Shown: positions 11,201 to 22,763 of the stretch, one piece after another
Layout: each line of letters opens with the position of its first letter
How positions within the stretch are numbered: the first letter of the stretch is position 1
From: Symsagittifera roscoffensis
Lineage: Eukaryota > Xenacoelomorpha > Acoela > Convolutidae
DNA length: 64,000 nucleotides
NCBI RefSeq assembly: GCF_963678635.1
Contig: NC_087067.1
Span: 44,491,829 to 44,555,828 of the forward strand
Direction: 5' to 3'
The notes under the pieces: model-generated
The model's database searches: none
Seen by the model: only the letters and a program-made list of their open reading frames with translations
What the model was told of the DNA's origin: nothing
Translations under genes and position numbers: made by a program

Positions 11201-11404
11201 TACAAATTAAATTCTTTTTTCACTTCTTGTTTTTTTCTGAACATCCACCAGATCCCACTTCCCCTAGGGTTAACACCGTCTCGTTAAGCACCCTGAGTTC
11301 AAGAAGTTGAGGTGTCAATATCTACGCAATTGAAAAAATCGGTGAAGATAGAATTGTCGGGCTTTGGTTTGTCTGCTTAGGGCTTGTATTGTTGTTGTTT
11401 TTAG

Positions 11405-12935
11405 CCCCCAGGGGTCGTGTCCGGCATGCTCAAACAGAGTCCGGGAAATTTTACGACTTTAGTCGGCCGAAGCCACAGATTAATTGAGATTAGAGTAGTG
11501 GTGTTCATGGAACAGTTAAAGAGGTGCAAAGTGGTGTGGGGGAAGTTCAGCGGCGGCAGTTTGAGGGGATATTTGTGTCTTTTCTGTTTAGGTAAACGAG
11601 CGTTTAGGAAGGGGCTATAGCTGGATCTATAGTCGAACCTGCGCAAGGGTTCGCCTGGTCCTGCGAGGGAAAGATTCTCCAGAAGATGAGATATCAAGGG
11701 GTATAAGTGCAAGCACTTTCGGGGGAGGAGCATCTGCAATAGCTTGCTCGACATTTTTAGTGTGCTGTTGTTTTAAAATCGATGGATAATTTTGAGACGC
11801 GAAAGAACTAAGTTCGTTAAAATCGTTTAAAGGTGTGAAAGATGCATTTGATGGGCCTTGGATCATTTTTTCTATTTCGGGACCATTTATCTCAAGTATT
11901 GTCTGGCGGATATTCCGGGGAGTTTAAGGGTGGTGGTGACAAAAAGTAACAGGTTTGAAGGGGGTTAATTGAGAAAATAATAGTTGATGACATTCAGCAA
12001 CATTTGAAATTTTGGAGCACTCTTTTTTGTACAAGTCGTTATTGTGCGGAGAGCGGCGTTTTGAACTACTTGAAGTTTGCTCGAAGACGTAAAACTGGCG
12101 GCATGGAACCATGCGGGGCATGCATTATCTAAAACTGGTCTGACCAAAGTCTTGCAGATTACCAGTAGTGTCTCTTTTCGTTGACCCAAGTTCGTTCCCG
12201 ATAAGGCCTTCAGGATCGCTATCGTGCGCGAGGCTTTTGCTGAAGTTCGCTCGCAGTGCTCTGCAAAGTTAAGGAACGGGTCAAAGACACCGATTACTTC
12301 GGGGTGCTTTTCTGAAGGAAGAGGTATATTGTCCATTTTCACTAGGGTGTAAGTATTAAACTTTTTATTGAACGAGGAAAAAAGGCTAGCGGAGCCTTTT
12401 GATGAGGAAAAAACAAGAGATCTGGACGTAAAAGTTTGGTGTAACTTTGTAACTTAGTTTGATAAACGAGAGGAAGCTTTTTGAAAGAAACTCGAAATAA
12501 CGAAGGGGTGAAAGTAGCCTGCGTACGATTGTAGTTTAGCTTCAGGGGGTGATGATGGCGTATCATGAACAAAAAAGTAAACAAAGTGGGTGAAAGGACT
12601 GCGCCTTGTGGGACAGCTGTGCGAACTGTTCTGGTTGTTGATAGTCTCCCTAAAAAATGTTTTAGCTTGGCGACCACTCAAATAATTTGATAACCATCTG
12701 GTTAAGATTCCCGCCGGTACGCTGGTGTCATGAAGTAGATCCAAGAGAGTTCGATGACAGACCATGTCGAAAGCTTAAGATAAGTCGGGCGTGGCGAAAA
12801 CTGTTCTAGTGGGTGGCCTTTGTTGTCTGGAAACGTCACTGATAAAAAAAATTCGAGGACTGATAATACCGTAGTGGTTGAGTGCATTAGCCGAAAATCA
12901 TGTTGGTGGTCAGCTTTGGATAGGTGTTTATTAAG
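11405..12935 (-). pseudogene. Dead LINE reverse-transcriptase copy (jockey/CR1-like)
   Basis: Minus-strand reading in shifting frames gives a typical LINE RT order: SKADHQHDFRLMHSTT, then FDMVCHRTLLDLLHD...GILTRWLSNYLSGR, then TAVPQGAVLSPTLF, then the post-RT region with FAEHCERTSAKASRTIAILK, KTLVRPVLDNACPAWF and KLQVVQNAALRTIT, and a basic tail (NARLPKQKRHKYPLKLPP) ending near 11405. The YADD box region is frameshifted. At least three frame changes and several stops make it inactive. Confidence 0.8.
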
Positions 12936-13029
12936 GGTTAGGTGAATTAAAGATTCTCAAATTTTGACAGCTGGGCTTAAACTCCACACCGGGCGGTAGG
13001 ATTCTGACAATTTGAGGTATCTATTTGGT

Positions 13030-14290
13030 TACTAATCTTTGATTAGGCATCCTGAGATGCTATTTTTCCTCTCTTCTTGCATTCTTATTAGAGTTCTGGG
13101 CTTACTGCTGTTCCACACGAATCTGTACGCTCGGTCAGCTACATTCTGAAACTTATTTATGTCCGTCAGTGACCATGCCCTTACGCTGCAGTCGAATAAC
13201 ATAGTCGATTCGACCACTGCCTGTACTATTACTGCATCGGTCCCCTTTGATAAGTTAGAGTTCCAAAGCCAGCTTTACTTTATTCCAGGCGTGGAAACCT
13301 CTTTTTACCCTAGCTGCCCTGTCCTCAAGTTTACCTATCCTCGTTCCCAGCATTCTGGTGTTCTGGGCAGTTTTTGTTGCGAATGTGATAGACTGCTCCT
13401 TACCATCGTGACATTTCTCTTCAAAGTCTATCATTCTTTCCTTTACTACTTTCTTTCCCGTCTTCAGTTCAATCTCTGTTCATATGAGAATGGAGTCAAC
13501 AGCAAAAAATGAGTCCCCCAGCACGAAAGGCACTTTTTTGGTGCTCCGAAGGGCTCTGCTGATGTGTAGGTGGGAGGCTCCCCCCCCCCCCCCCCCCGGC
13601 GTCCACTTCCACTCCAGTCCGCCTTATAATCCCCTTCTTTGGGCATTAATCTTCCGTGATCCTCTCATGACCTCCTCATGGCTCTCATTTGCGCTCTTCT
13701 CATGGGCTCTACATGATATACTTTAAAAAAAATGGGCGAGGTGGCGCCTCCTTCTCTCAAGCCCCTTGCCGGCATCCAGCTTTCGCTTAGACCTTCCCGA
13801 CCTTCTACCCTATAACGTGTCCCATCATGCAGTCCCTTTAGTACCCCTATTACCTTCTGTGTCATACCCAGCTTACCCAATATACCCCACAGTAAGTGTT
13901 TGTTAGTTCTCGGGTAAGCTTTAGTTATGATCAAGAGTACGGCACTCGGCCGGTCCTCTGTGTACTCCACTCTACATCCGTATACTCGGCGAGTCTCTTT
14001 TTCGATACGAATTACTAATAGCGTTGCGTCCGCTGTTGCTCAGATCACTATGAAAACATTCTGGTTTTCGTCCATTGCACCTATGGTTTCTGACCAGGTC
14101 CTCAGTCTCGACGCGAATACACGAGCAATCAGCCTGCTTGCCAGTGGGAGTAGTCAGACGCCCCTGTAGTTGTTCATATCGCCCTTAGTGCTTTCCCTTT
14201 GTAGATCGGTATAAACCATCCTTCCTTTATTTCGTCCGGCCATTTTTCTGGTCCATGCTCCTCAGTATCTTAACCAGTGATCTTTGGTCT
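13030..14290 (-). pseudogene. Second dead LINE reverse-transcriptase copy, different family
   Basis: On the minus strand: NNYRGV followed by ASRLIARVFASRLRTWSETI (RT block 1), then DENQN, then AYPRTNKHLLWGILGKLGM, then GLREGGATSPIFF (the normal G-L-R-Q-G-C-x-x-S-P-x-L-F block), then VESTMLFDCSVRAWSLTDIN followed by DRAYRFVWN (post-RT domain). Frames change several times. It is adjacent to the first LINE but clearly a different family. A poly-C run (13581-13597) interrupts it. Confidence 0.75.
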
Positions 14291-14544
14291 CATCAGTCTA
14301 GAAATAATGCAAAAATTTTTCAGTTGGCTGTTTTCATTGGCCAGCTCGCGTTGTTTTATGCTTTGTCTTTTTTGTCCGAATTCGCATTTTTTTTTTGCAA
14401 AATTTATGCGCTTGTCTTGGAATCTGCGTAGACATCCATCATATCTAAAGCTAAAAGAAAAAGTTATGCGTGAAGTAGTCTAGACGAAGACGCGAGGGCT
14501 AAGTGGTGAACGCACGAGACTCCAATTTTTTTTGTTCTATTTAC

Positions 14545-14850
14545 TTACTCAGCTGTTTTTGTTCCGAGCATTTGAAAAATGTGGAAGAACTTTGAATTCA
14601 GGTGTGTTTTTGTTTTTAGTTTTCCAAATAAAATCAGGTAACACAAATAATCATCGAAATGGGTCGAGTTATATATCAGATTGAAGCTTTTTCAGTCGTG
14701 ATTGGAACATTGATTTTTTTCTCAGTGTCGAGCCAAACTGATTTGAAGTTCTTTCTATCTGTGGTCTAATTTCGAACTAATAGGGTGAGCATGCAGGCTT
14801 ACAATGGCTTATTTCAGCCGCGAAAACTTAGTTTTACTCTACTAATTTTA
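14545..14850 (+). repeat. Dispersed repeat family A, copy 2
   Basis: ttccgagcatttgaaaaatg..gaagaactttg, then aatcaggtaacacaaataatcatcg, then gtcgagttatatatcag, then cagtcgtgattggaac and cagtgtcgagcc. Blocks are in the same order as at 2560-3260. Confidence 0.6.
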
Positions 14851-14861
14851 GTTTTTATCCT

Positions 14862-14915
14862 TGCGATAGCAAGGGTATTGCAATAGGGTTTCAGTCTTTT
14901 TTCCCGTAAACAACT
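14862..14915 (+). repeat. Cassette C with CCTTGCGATA-GCAAGG hairpin
   Basis: ccttgcgatagcaagggtat followed by tgcaatagggtttcagtc and ttttcccgtaaacaactttg. The first block is self-complementary (CCTTGC..GCAAGG). Confidence 0.55.
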
Positions 14916-15391
14916 TTGTGCACAGGACTCATCTCTAGTGTACTTCTGGACTCATCTCTAAAGGTACCTTCTGAGCGTTCCTGTATTCCGTTTCAAAAAA
15001 TGTCGGCTCATTATTTGTTTGCTTATGTTTTGTCGGACTAGTTGCCACTTGGTAGAACTGTTTTTCTTGCTATGCGCAATTTACCTTGTAGTTGCTCTTA
15101 GTGTTTGATTTACTTATCCTGTGTGTTTTGAGGTCGAGGGGGACTTAGTCATTTTTTATTTGTCTTAAAATTTTTGTTAATCTTAAAATTTTAGGCTTTT
15201 TCATGTTCCTTTTTTTTCGTCTCAATTGGTTTCATTTGATGAGCAATTAAAGTTTTTTGTTTGTGTGTGGCGAGGGGGACTTGTTAACTTTTATAAGTCT
15301 TCTGTATCGTTGTGTTTTATCGGCTTGAAGGGTTTCTGCTTGGTAAATTTTCTGCCGATGCTAAATTCAGATTTTTTTGCCTTGTTTAATT

Positions 15392-15435
15392 GTTGTATTG
15401 CAAGTGATGCGAAGCGAAGCTGCCGCCTCTGTGTT
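15392..15435 (+). repeat. Hairpin cassette B, copy 4
   Basis: tgtattgcaagtgatgcgaa followed by gcgaagctgccgcctctgtg. The stem sequence is altered relative to other copies. Confidence 0.5.
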
Positions 15436-16318
15436 GAAAGTTTTTAGCACCGTTTTTGCGAATCAAAAACTTAAAATTCAAAAAATGGCTGTAAAAAAAG
15501 TAATTTTTAGAAATTTTTCTTATGTCCCTTTTCTTTATTCCAGTCATTTCTCTGTAGAAACTGTTTTTCAATTGCTCCATTTGACTATGACTGTCGAATA
15601 TACCTAATTTATATTTTTTTTGTTCAGATCTTACTGTCACACCACGAAAAAAAAACGACGCTAATATGAAATAAAAAAACTTTTGTTTGTAGTTTTTTCA
15701 AGACTATGGTCGGAACATTCTGTAATAATTGCACAGTAACCAGCTATCCTTGTGTAGTTTTCTGTTTGAATCTAAGGCGTTTTTGCTGTTTTTAGAAAAG
15801 TTCAAAAAAGTTCTTTAGCTCTATGTAAATTTAAATAATCTCTTTTTAAAGCGCTATTTAGGTTAATATATCTTTTAAAATTTATTTAATTACACGTGGC
15901 ACATTTAAGAAGTCTTCTTGTTAGCACGTTGAATTGTGAAGCCTTTGCAATGTTTCAAAAATTTACTGAAGTCAAGGCTTCAAATTGTCGAATGTGGAAG
16001 TTTGTCTTGTTTCTTATAACCAGCTATTGAATGTTAACTTGGATAATTATATTGACGTTAAACATACATCTGCTGTAGTGCGAATGCTATAATCTTACAG
16101 TCATTGCCTTTTTGGTGCGCAAACTTATATAAACTTTTTCTGGTGACTCTTGGTTTTTTACACAGTTTATCTGGTTATGTCTAAGCCCTGGATCGGCAGA
16201 ATGATTAGCTATAATAACTCAAATAAATTTTGTTGTCAATATTAAATACCCCAGCCGCTGTTTTAGTTTTGCATTTTGGTTACATGACAAAAGATCCCCT
16301 ACCTTAAGGTCCCATCCA

Positions 16319-16549
16319 TTACGAGAAGATCCTAGCCGCCAAGGTACCAGTCCAAAAGATACCTCGTTCTAAAATCGCATATGACATGATAAAATGACCC
16401 AGAAAAAGCATCAAAGAATTTGAAAACAACCGAAGCAAAAACAAAGCGTCGGTTAAAATCAAAGAAACGACAAAACTGTTGCTGCTCAAATTTCGTACAT
16501 AAATTAATTTGCTAATCACTTGGTCTGCAAATTGAAACTCTAACATCAA
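16319..16549 (-). pseudogene. Possible GPCR-like transmembrane fragment
   Basis: The minus frame contains NSFVVSLILTDALFLLRLF, which resembles transmembrane helix 2 of a class A GPCR (N..F..SL...D.LF with the conserved Asp), then a second hydrophobic run and a W-x-G-x-L element where the first extracellular loop would be. An acceptor-like tract (gtttcaatttgcag) precedes it. No helix 1, DRY box or later helices were found, so this is tentative and may be chance hydrophobicity. Confidence 0.2.
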
Positions 16550-17487
16550 AACAGTCTAGACTACAAATAAACTTGAAAAGTTTTCCAATCAATCAAATTC
16601 ATCTATGACAAAAATGGACATATTTTTCTGACAAATCAATTTGAGTGCCTTGAGGCTCTCAATATCGCTGAAAACCAATATGCGCACCGTATCTTGTTTT
16701 CTGCTATCGAAAAGACAATTGCTCAAAACGACCTGGTAATTCGAAATGGCGGTCATCTGGGATGTCGTTTGTTTACTTTTGTTAAGAGTTCGCGTTATCA
16801 CCGACCGGGATTGCAAGTACAGTTGGGTTGGGTTGCCTTGTCATCCTGCATCAATTGTAAACTAGATGCAATGATCTGGCTTTTTACCAGATTTAATTGA
16901 TTCAAGACTGTCTCCTCCATTTGCTGAACTAATATTCGAGCTTATGAGCCTCCTGCATTGAGTTCGTGACTATGCTCGTTTCAGTTTGGAATGTTATTGG
17001 GCCCACATGAGATTAAAGTTTTCGGGCACTTATTTGCTTCCTATTTGCTTCAACCCTAGTTTAATGTTGTTTTTGTTTTGCACTTCTTTTGAAATCCATG
17101 GCCGTCAAGAATAAGAAGTGTTCGGGTTTTTGTGAGGTTACCTAAGCAAAACATATCCTTTTTGACTATTCAATTACTTAAAAAGTGAGATAATGAATCC
17201 CAAATTTATACCTTTTTAATTGAGTTTTTCTAATTCAATACCATATTATCACTGAGTTAACCACATGCCGGCAGTATGTTTATCCAAAGTTTTAGTGCAT
17301 ATGATCCCTTCTGTCGTTCATACATCTCTGGATCTTTTCGAATGTTATCTTTTGTCTTGAGAGTTTTTGGTATGACATCTTTGTCTAGACTTTTAGCATT
17401 TCATATCGCTTGTATATATCGACAACAATCAGTGTTTTTTTTTCGTATGAAACTTGTATGTTATAACCTATAGTCGTAGAACTGTTA

Positions 17488-17490
17488 TCT

Positions 17491-17543
<53 letters not shown>
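17488..17543 (+). repeat. (TCTA)n microsatellite
   Basis: About 14 uninterrupted copies of the tetranucleotide. Confidence 0.97.
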
Positions 17544-18019
17544 TATGTAATTGGCGTTTCATGCGACGCATATTTAAGAAATCCCTAAATGAACATTTTT
17601 GAAATAAGTAAAAGCTGTACATAGACATTTTACGTATAACAAATATTTTATAGTGCATAGACTTTGTACGTAAAACCTTTTATCAAACATGCACGTAATA
17701 ATACTCAAGGTCAAAAGTCTCAAGGTCAAAATTTATTTCGAAATCTATATTTCTAGCTATCTAATCATCCATCAGTTCTTTATTTAATTGGACTATCACT
17801 TAACACATTTTTAAGAAGTCCCTATGTTGACATTATTTTTGCTTGTTTAACGAAAGAATTTTGCACCTTATAGCTATATCCTATATTGAAATGCTCAAGA
17901 AATTTCACACGGAGCATGTGTAAGAAATCGCCATAATGGTCTGTTAGTTGGCTAAACTAATACAAGGGTTTCAATTGTTAAATCAAGTCGTTTTTTTAAA
18001 ATCTGTTGAATAAAATCTG

Positions 18020-19060
18020 TTAAAATATCGAGATATGGCGTTTTATATGATTTTCTCTATTTTTTGTTCAAAAAACTTAGATATAAAAAAACTTAACGAA
18101 CTGAGGATTCTCACCCCTATAGTGGGATGAAGTCAGAGTACATTCAGAAATTGCAAATCTGGTGTCCAAGAATGACTGCTCAAATTCTTTTGGTTTTGTA
18201 GACATGGCGTTTCTTATTGATGTTTTCAATTTCTTCAAAAAAACTTATGTATAAAAAGCTAATCGATTTTGGCAATCTCAATCTTAAAGTGGGGTGCTGC
18301 CAGATTACCTTCAGATAACTGCTCAACTCTTTTTGGTCTTTGAGATATGGCGTTTTTTTATTTGTTCATATTATTTTCAAAAAATTTAGATGTAAAGAAA
18401 ACTAACCGAACTTGAAATTGTCAAAGCTATAGTTGGGTGGTGTCCAAATATGACTGCTCAAATCGTTTTGGTTTTCGATACCTGGCGTTTTTTATGATAG
18501 TTTCATTTTTTCCAAGTTTGAAGTTTGATTGCTCAAATCTTTTTGGCTATCGAGACCTATCGTTTTCATGTTTCCATTTTTTTTTTCAAAAACTTTAGAT
18601 TTAAATGAACTAACCGAACTTGAAATTCTCAACCCTATAGTGAGATACTGTCAGAGTAAATTCAGGGGTTGCAAATCTGGTGTCCAATTATGACTGCTCA
18701 AGTCTTTTTGGTTTTCTAGGCTTGGCGTTTGTTATGTTTTCAAAAAAAATTTTCAGAAAAAGTTCAATTAAAAAACAAACTAATCGATCTTGAAATTGTC
18801 AACCCTAATAGTGGGGTTTTGTCAGGGTACATTCAAGGGGTACTGTCAGGGAACAAGTCTGGTCTAACTTTTTCTGCTCAAACGTTTTTTGTTACCAAGA
18901 TATGGATTTTCTCATGGTATTTTCAAAATGCAACTTGTAGAAATTGAATTTCTCAACCCTATGCTGAGGTGCTGTCAGGTTAAAATTTAAGGTAGCAGTT
19001 TTGCCCTTTTATAGTCTCTGCTCAAAGCATTTTGGTTTTTAAGATATAGCGTTTTTTAAA
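18020..19060 (+). repeat. Degenerate tandem array, about 7 units of 130-190 bp
   Basis: Each unit carries gactgctcaaatctttttgg, then tcgagatatggcgtttt, a poly-T run, ttcaaaaaacttagat, aactaaccgaacttgaaatt, ctcaaccctatagtg and gtcagagtacattcag. The gctcaaa block appears near 18177, 18320, 18455, 18530, 18695, 18876 and 19020. The fourth unit is truncated. Units have diverged strongly, so the array is old. No ORF is conserved between units. Confidence 0.85.
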
Positions 19061-19439
19061 CTAGGAACCCCTGATAGATTAGCCCAGTTTGTCTTCACGG
19101 TTGTATTAATTATCACTGATTTACTACATGAATTAGAAAGCTCTTTTTACGTTCAACAATCTTTTTGGAGCACCGTAAATGCTAGTCATGCGTTAGTTTG
19201 CTTATAACGTATATATATATATTTTAAACGAGGATAACGAAACGTATAATAAAAAACTCTATTTCGCCCAAGTTATCCGCCTTGCAAACCATTTTTAATG
19301 GAAAAAAGCATGTTCGATTAGTTTTCAAAAGCATTGAACGGGAAACAACGTGCATTCCTGCCAAAGTACAGGCCCTAAAATGTTAATTGTTTTTTACTAC
19401 TGAGACGTTTTAAGAAATTGAATTCATTAGGAAGGACTT

Positions 19440-19830
19440 TTCAGATTAACCAATGGGTGATGCACTGTAATGCAGTTGACGCGCTAGTAGCTTTAAACTG
19501 ATATCTTTACTTTACTGTAGACTGGCTTAGAAAACATTGTCTTCAAAGCCTGTGAGATAACTTGGAGCCCCAACGTTCTAATGGTAATTTTTCATTGAAA
19601 AACTAGCCAATACAACGAAATTTTTCGATTAACATCGCTGCGAAACCCAGTTCATAAGTAAGTTATAGAGCCCATATTTTTTGACGGTTGACCGGCTTAG
19701 AATACATTGGCTTCAAAGCCGTAGACAGTAATAGCGGAGCCCGAACGGTCTAAGGTTAATTTTTCATTGAAATATTTGGCATTACTGCGAACATATTCTG
19801 TGTGTTAACATCACCGACAAAGTCATTTCA
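19440..19830 (+). repeat. Two-copy duplication, about 175 bp period
   Basis: The block 'gactggcttagaaaacattg-cttcaaagcc..ggagccc-aacg-tctaa-ggtaatttttcattgaa' near 19515-19600 recurs at 19685-19780 with moderate divergence. Both are followed by 'ttaacatc-c'. Confidence 0.7.
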
Positions 19831-20559
19831 TGCTATTGGGTTGGGTTGATATTCTGTCAAAAGGATTTTTTTCCGATTTTTAACGAATAGGGTATTAAAT
19901 TTGCTTGTTTGAATGCTTATACTTGATTTGCAAATCTAATTGTCCGGGTGTATATATTTACATGTATGCCTGTTTTATAACTCGGACTGAATCATTGCAG
20001 TGTCTAATATAAAGGGTTGCGTAAAGAGTTGCTGAACAAAATGGTTTTTCATCAATTTGTTTGTTTTTTTGTTCTTTTTTCTCGTAGAAAGTTTTAACCA
20101 ACTGATGAAACAAATGAAGCTACTCCAAGCGAGTTAATTCAAGTAGACACATAAGAGCAAAGTGATTTTCGTTTCATTGCTCTGTTTTCGTTGGATACAG
20201 CGTGAGGCTTCGTATAACGGAGAATGCAGAGTCAACTATATATAATGTGTACGTTTTTCCAATAATTTATCCTTAGTTCTTTGTTTGGGAATAGTTTTTT
20301 GTCTGCTTGTATATATTGTATTTGAATTTTTGAGCTTGAATTCGCCGTCTAACAATGACACGTCGTCAAAATAATTTGCTATTGAAACTTGAATTGGTAG
20401 AAGAACAATTTTCGACTTTTAAGGTCGACCAAATTGATTTTCTGAACTTCTTCAATGCACCATAAATACCTTTTTTTGAGAAAAGTGTGTGTTTTTTTTC
20501 GTCGCGCATAACATCTCGCTCTCAAGTATAGGATATATTGACACCTCTAGAGAGTTTTC

Positions 20560-20670
20560 AGGTTTGCTCGGCCAATAATGGATGTCATAAAATGGTGCCA
20601 GCCAACGGTGGACCCGTTGGGTGGTCACCGGGTCGAATTCCACCCTCTAAATCCACTATTGGCTGTATTT
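20560..20670 (-). mobile_element. hAT-like MITE fragment upstream of the ArfGAP gene
   Basis: ggccaataatggatgtcata, then gtgccagccaacggtggacc, then cgggtcgaattccaccctct is a diverged minus-orientation copy of the block seen at 30604, 45535, 50349 and 62445 (ggccgaaaatggata..accaaagaggg-accctttgg-ttgg..gggtcgaatccctg). Confidence 0.55.
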
Positions 20671-20717
20671 TGATTCCGTTTCAGAAGTTAGTTGAGTCCA
20701 ACCAGTTGTTGGTTACC

Positions 20718-22763
20718 ATGCCAAGTCAATCGGCGTCGGCCTCTGCTAAGCGCAAGCAGGACGAGAAGCACTACAACATCCTCAAGGAGCTCCTGGCTCA
20801 GGACTGCAACAAAAAGTGCTTCGATTGCGGACAGCGAGGACCTGTGTATGTTAACATGACCATTGGAGCCTTTGTGTGCACATCATGCAGTGGACTGCTT
20901 CGAGGTTTGAGTTCGCCTCACAGAGTTAAGTCGGTGTCCATGGCCTCATTCACACCTGAAGAGATGGATTTTATCCAGAAACACGGAAATGATGCGTGCT
21001 ACTGTGTCTGGATGGGTCGCTACGAGCAGAAGTATGGAGTGGAAGCTTTCCCGGAATCAAAAGACGAGCTTAAATTAAGAGACTTTCTTCACAAAAAGTA
21101 TGAACAGAAGTTATGGTATGTTTCGGAAGCAAAAGCAATGGAAGAATATGAACAAGCGCGGAAGAAGCGAGAAGTGGTTACCCTGAAAGAAGCAGCATCG
21201 AAAGCGCCGAGTGCTTCTAAACCTTCAATTCCAGTCCCAGCCAGCTCTCGTGATTCAAGGAGTGGCAATAAAGTCATGTTAGATGCCGCAAGGCAGGCCC
21301 AGGCTAACAAAGCACCTAACGGGGGTAGTAGAGCATCACAGTCGTCGACAATGGTGTCGAATCAAAATCAGCTGGATATGATATTTGGAAGTCAGTCAGA
21401 AAAACCTATGGAGAACAAGCCACAACAACAACAGAAAGAAGTCGAGTCGAGAAATGCTTCAAGTAGCAGCCAAGTTGCAGTTACTTCAAATGATCCTTTT
21501 GCTTCAAATGCAGGCGATACAAACAAAAATGGTTTTGACCTGTTCGCAAATTTTCCGTCAACAAATCAGAGTCAACCAAGTATAGTTCCAGCAACACTTC
21601 CAGCAGGATTCTCCAGTTTTGTGGAACCCACGGTCAGTAATGCTACTTCTGGTTTTGCGGCTGATTTCAGCCAAATGAGCCTAAATAACCAACCTGTTAT
21701 GAGCGTAACGGCACCAAGCGCGTCTCAAGCGAATGTTCAAGCAAAGCCCAACACCTCAGTTCCAACTGCAGTTGTAAATCCAACTCCGAAAAATGAAGAC
21801 AAATATGCTGTGCTAGCATCGCTTGACGAAGAACTGAAAAGTGGTTCCAGTAAGACACCATGGTCCAATGATATAACATCTTCGAACTCTCCTAGAGGCG
21901 GTGGGGTTTTTTATAACATGTCACAGCCGAATAGCAACCCAATAAGTTCCGGACTTTCGAATTCGGGATCTTTTTCTTCTGGCATGTTTGTATCAGGAGG
22001 AGCGAGCGGAATGCATCTTCCGCCACAGCAAGGTAACATGATTCCAACACAGCAAAATGTTAATACCAATCCAATAGCTCATGTGAACCCGTTCAACACC
22101 GGCTCATCTGTAGCACAAGCTGGCAACCCGTTTGCGGACCCGAATTGGTCACAGTTTTCTCAAGGTCAAACTTCGGTATCAGCAGCTCCTAATCAGTTCA
22201 CCACACCTGTTCCAGGTGGGTTCGCCCCAATGAGCCCAAATCAGCAGTTTGGTGCTTTTGGGGTCTCTGGCCAAAACACTGGTTTCAATGCCCAATCGCA
22301 ACACTTCAGTCAAAATATGGTCAACTATCAGAATCAAACTTTTGCGCAGCAGCCATCTTTTAATGCGTTCGCAGCTGGAAATAGTGCTCATATGACTTCA
22401 AACGCACAGCCGTTTTCTCCATTTAACATGAATTCTCAAATGTCTGCGAATCCTATGCTAGCTCAACAACAAATTCAAAATGCAACAAATTTCACGCCGT
22501 ATGCAAATTCTATCACTTCAAATGGCTTCACTTCACAGCAAAATCAATGGCCGTCGCCAGTGCCAGTCTCAAATCAAAACATGCAGAGTAGTTTTGCAGT
22601 TGGGGGAGGGGGAGGGGGAGGGATTGGCCCGTTTGCAGGAATGACTCAGCCGTCAAAGTCTCATCAGAGTGCAACTGTTGGTGCCGCTTTTCCCCAAATG
22701 CAGTGGCCCAATCAACAGCAAAACACGGCGTCGGCAAATATGAAAGCAAATCCGTTCTTGTAA
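20718..22763 (+). CDS. AGFG1: AGFG1-like ArfGAP with FG/NPF repeats
   Basis: A 681-residue single-exon protein. The ArfGAP domain lies at about residues 11-130, with the zinc ligands C34-x2-C37-x16-C54-x2-C57 and the arginine-finger candidate R62 in SCSGLLRGLSSPHRVKS. KCFDCGQRGP-YVNMTIG-FVCTSCSG is the AGFG (HRB/RIP) signature. The remainder is disordered and rich in Gln, Asn, Ser and Phe-Gly/Asn-Pro-Phe motifs (NPFNTG, NPFADP and a C-terminal NPFL). In the family these bind EH-domain endocytic adaptors such as EPS15, and AGFG1 also helps Rev-type RNA export. I chose the ATG at 20718: it starts the region similar to AGFG, and a 3' splice site ends 33 bases upstream. The frame stays open back to 20538, but that part is MITE-derived sequence. 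Vertebrate AGFG1 has many introns; this gene has none in the CDS. A glycine run near residue 635 sits on a GGGGGA repeat (22605-22620). Confidence 0.92.
   Translation: MPSQSASASAKRKQDEKHYNILKELLAQDCNKKCFDCGQRGPVYVNMTIGAFVCTSCSGLLRGLSSPHRVKSVSMASFTPEEMDFIQKHGNDACYCVWMGRYEQKYGVEAFPESKDELKLRDFLHKKYEQKLWYVSEAKAMEEYEQARKKREVVTLKEAASKAPSASKPSIPVPASSRDSRSGNKVMLDAARQAQANKAPNGGSRASQSSTMVSNQNQLDMIFGSQSEKPMENKPQQQQKEVESRNASSSSQVAVTSNDPFASNAGDTNKNGFDLFANFPSTNQSQPSIVPATLPAGFSSFVEPTVSNATSGFAADFSQMSLNNQPVMSVTAPSASQANVQAKPNTSVPTAVVNPTPKNEDKYAVLASLDEELKSGSSKTPWSNDITSSNSPRGGGVFYNMSQPNSNPISSGLSNSGSFSSGMFVSGGASGMHLPPQQGNMIPTQQNVNTNPIAHVNPFNTGSSVAQAGNPFADPNWSQFSQGQTSVSAAPNQFTTPVPGGFAPMSPNQQFGAFGVSGQNTGFNAQSQHFSQNMVNYQNQTFAQQPSFNAFAAGNSAHMTSNAQPFSPFNMNSQMSANPMLAQQQIQNATNFTPYANSITSNGFTSQQNQWPSPVPVSNQNMQSSFAVGGGGGGGIGPFAGMTQPSKSHQSATVGAAFPQMQWPNQQQNTASANMKANPFL

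Larger units (their letters stand above)
7980..11400. other. Spacer with repeats
   Basis: AT-rich with no recognisable gene apart from the short minus ORF at 8170-8385. It includes cassette B (11098-11140), cassette C (9955-9992 and 11165-11200), and several blocks with 'aacgctcgga-ta-aaactaaaag-ttgttt' that repeat between 10590 and 11000. Confidence 0.5.
14291..18019. other. Spacer with dispersed repeats
   Basis: Contains family A (14545-14850), cassette C (14862-14915), cassette B (15392-15435), a weak GPCR-like fragment on the minus strand (16319-16549) and the TCTA microsatellite (17488-17543). I see no intact gene. Confidence 0.5.
19061..20717. other. Spacer and 5' leader region of the ArfGAP gene
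   Basis: Apart from the two-copy duplication and the MITE fragment at 20560-20670, I see nothing gene-like. A 3' splice site (ttttgattccgtttcag) ends at 20684, 33 bases before the ArfGAP start codon. Confidence 0.5.

Noticed and set aside
13159-13726. Plus-strand ORFs over the second LINE copy
   Set aside because: Antisense to recognisable RT sequence on the minus strand; no independent features.
20538-20717. Upstream ATG for the AGFG-like gene
   Set aside because: The 60 extra residues derive from a MITE fragment and precede a good 3' splice site; the ATG at 20718 begins the conserved part.
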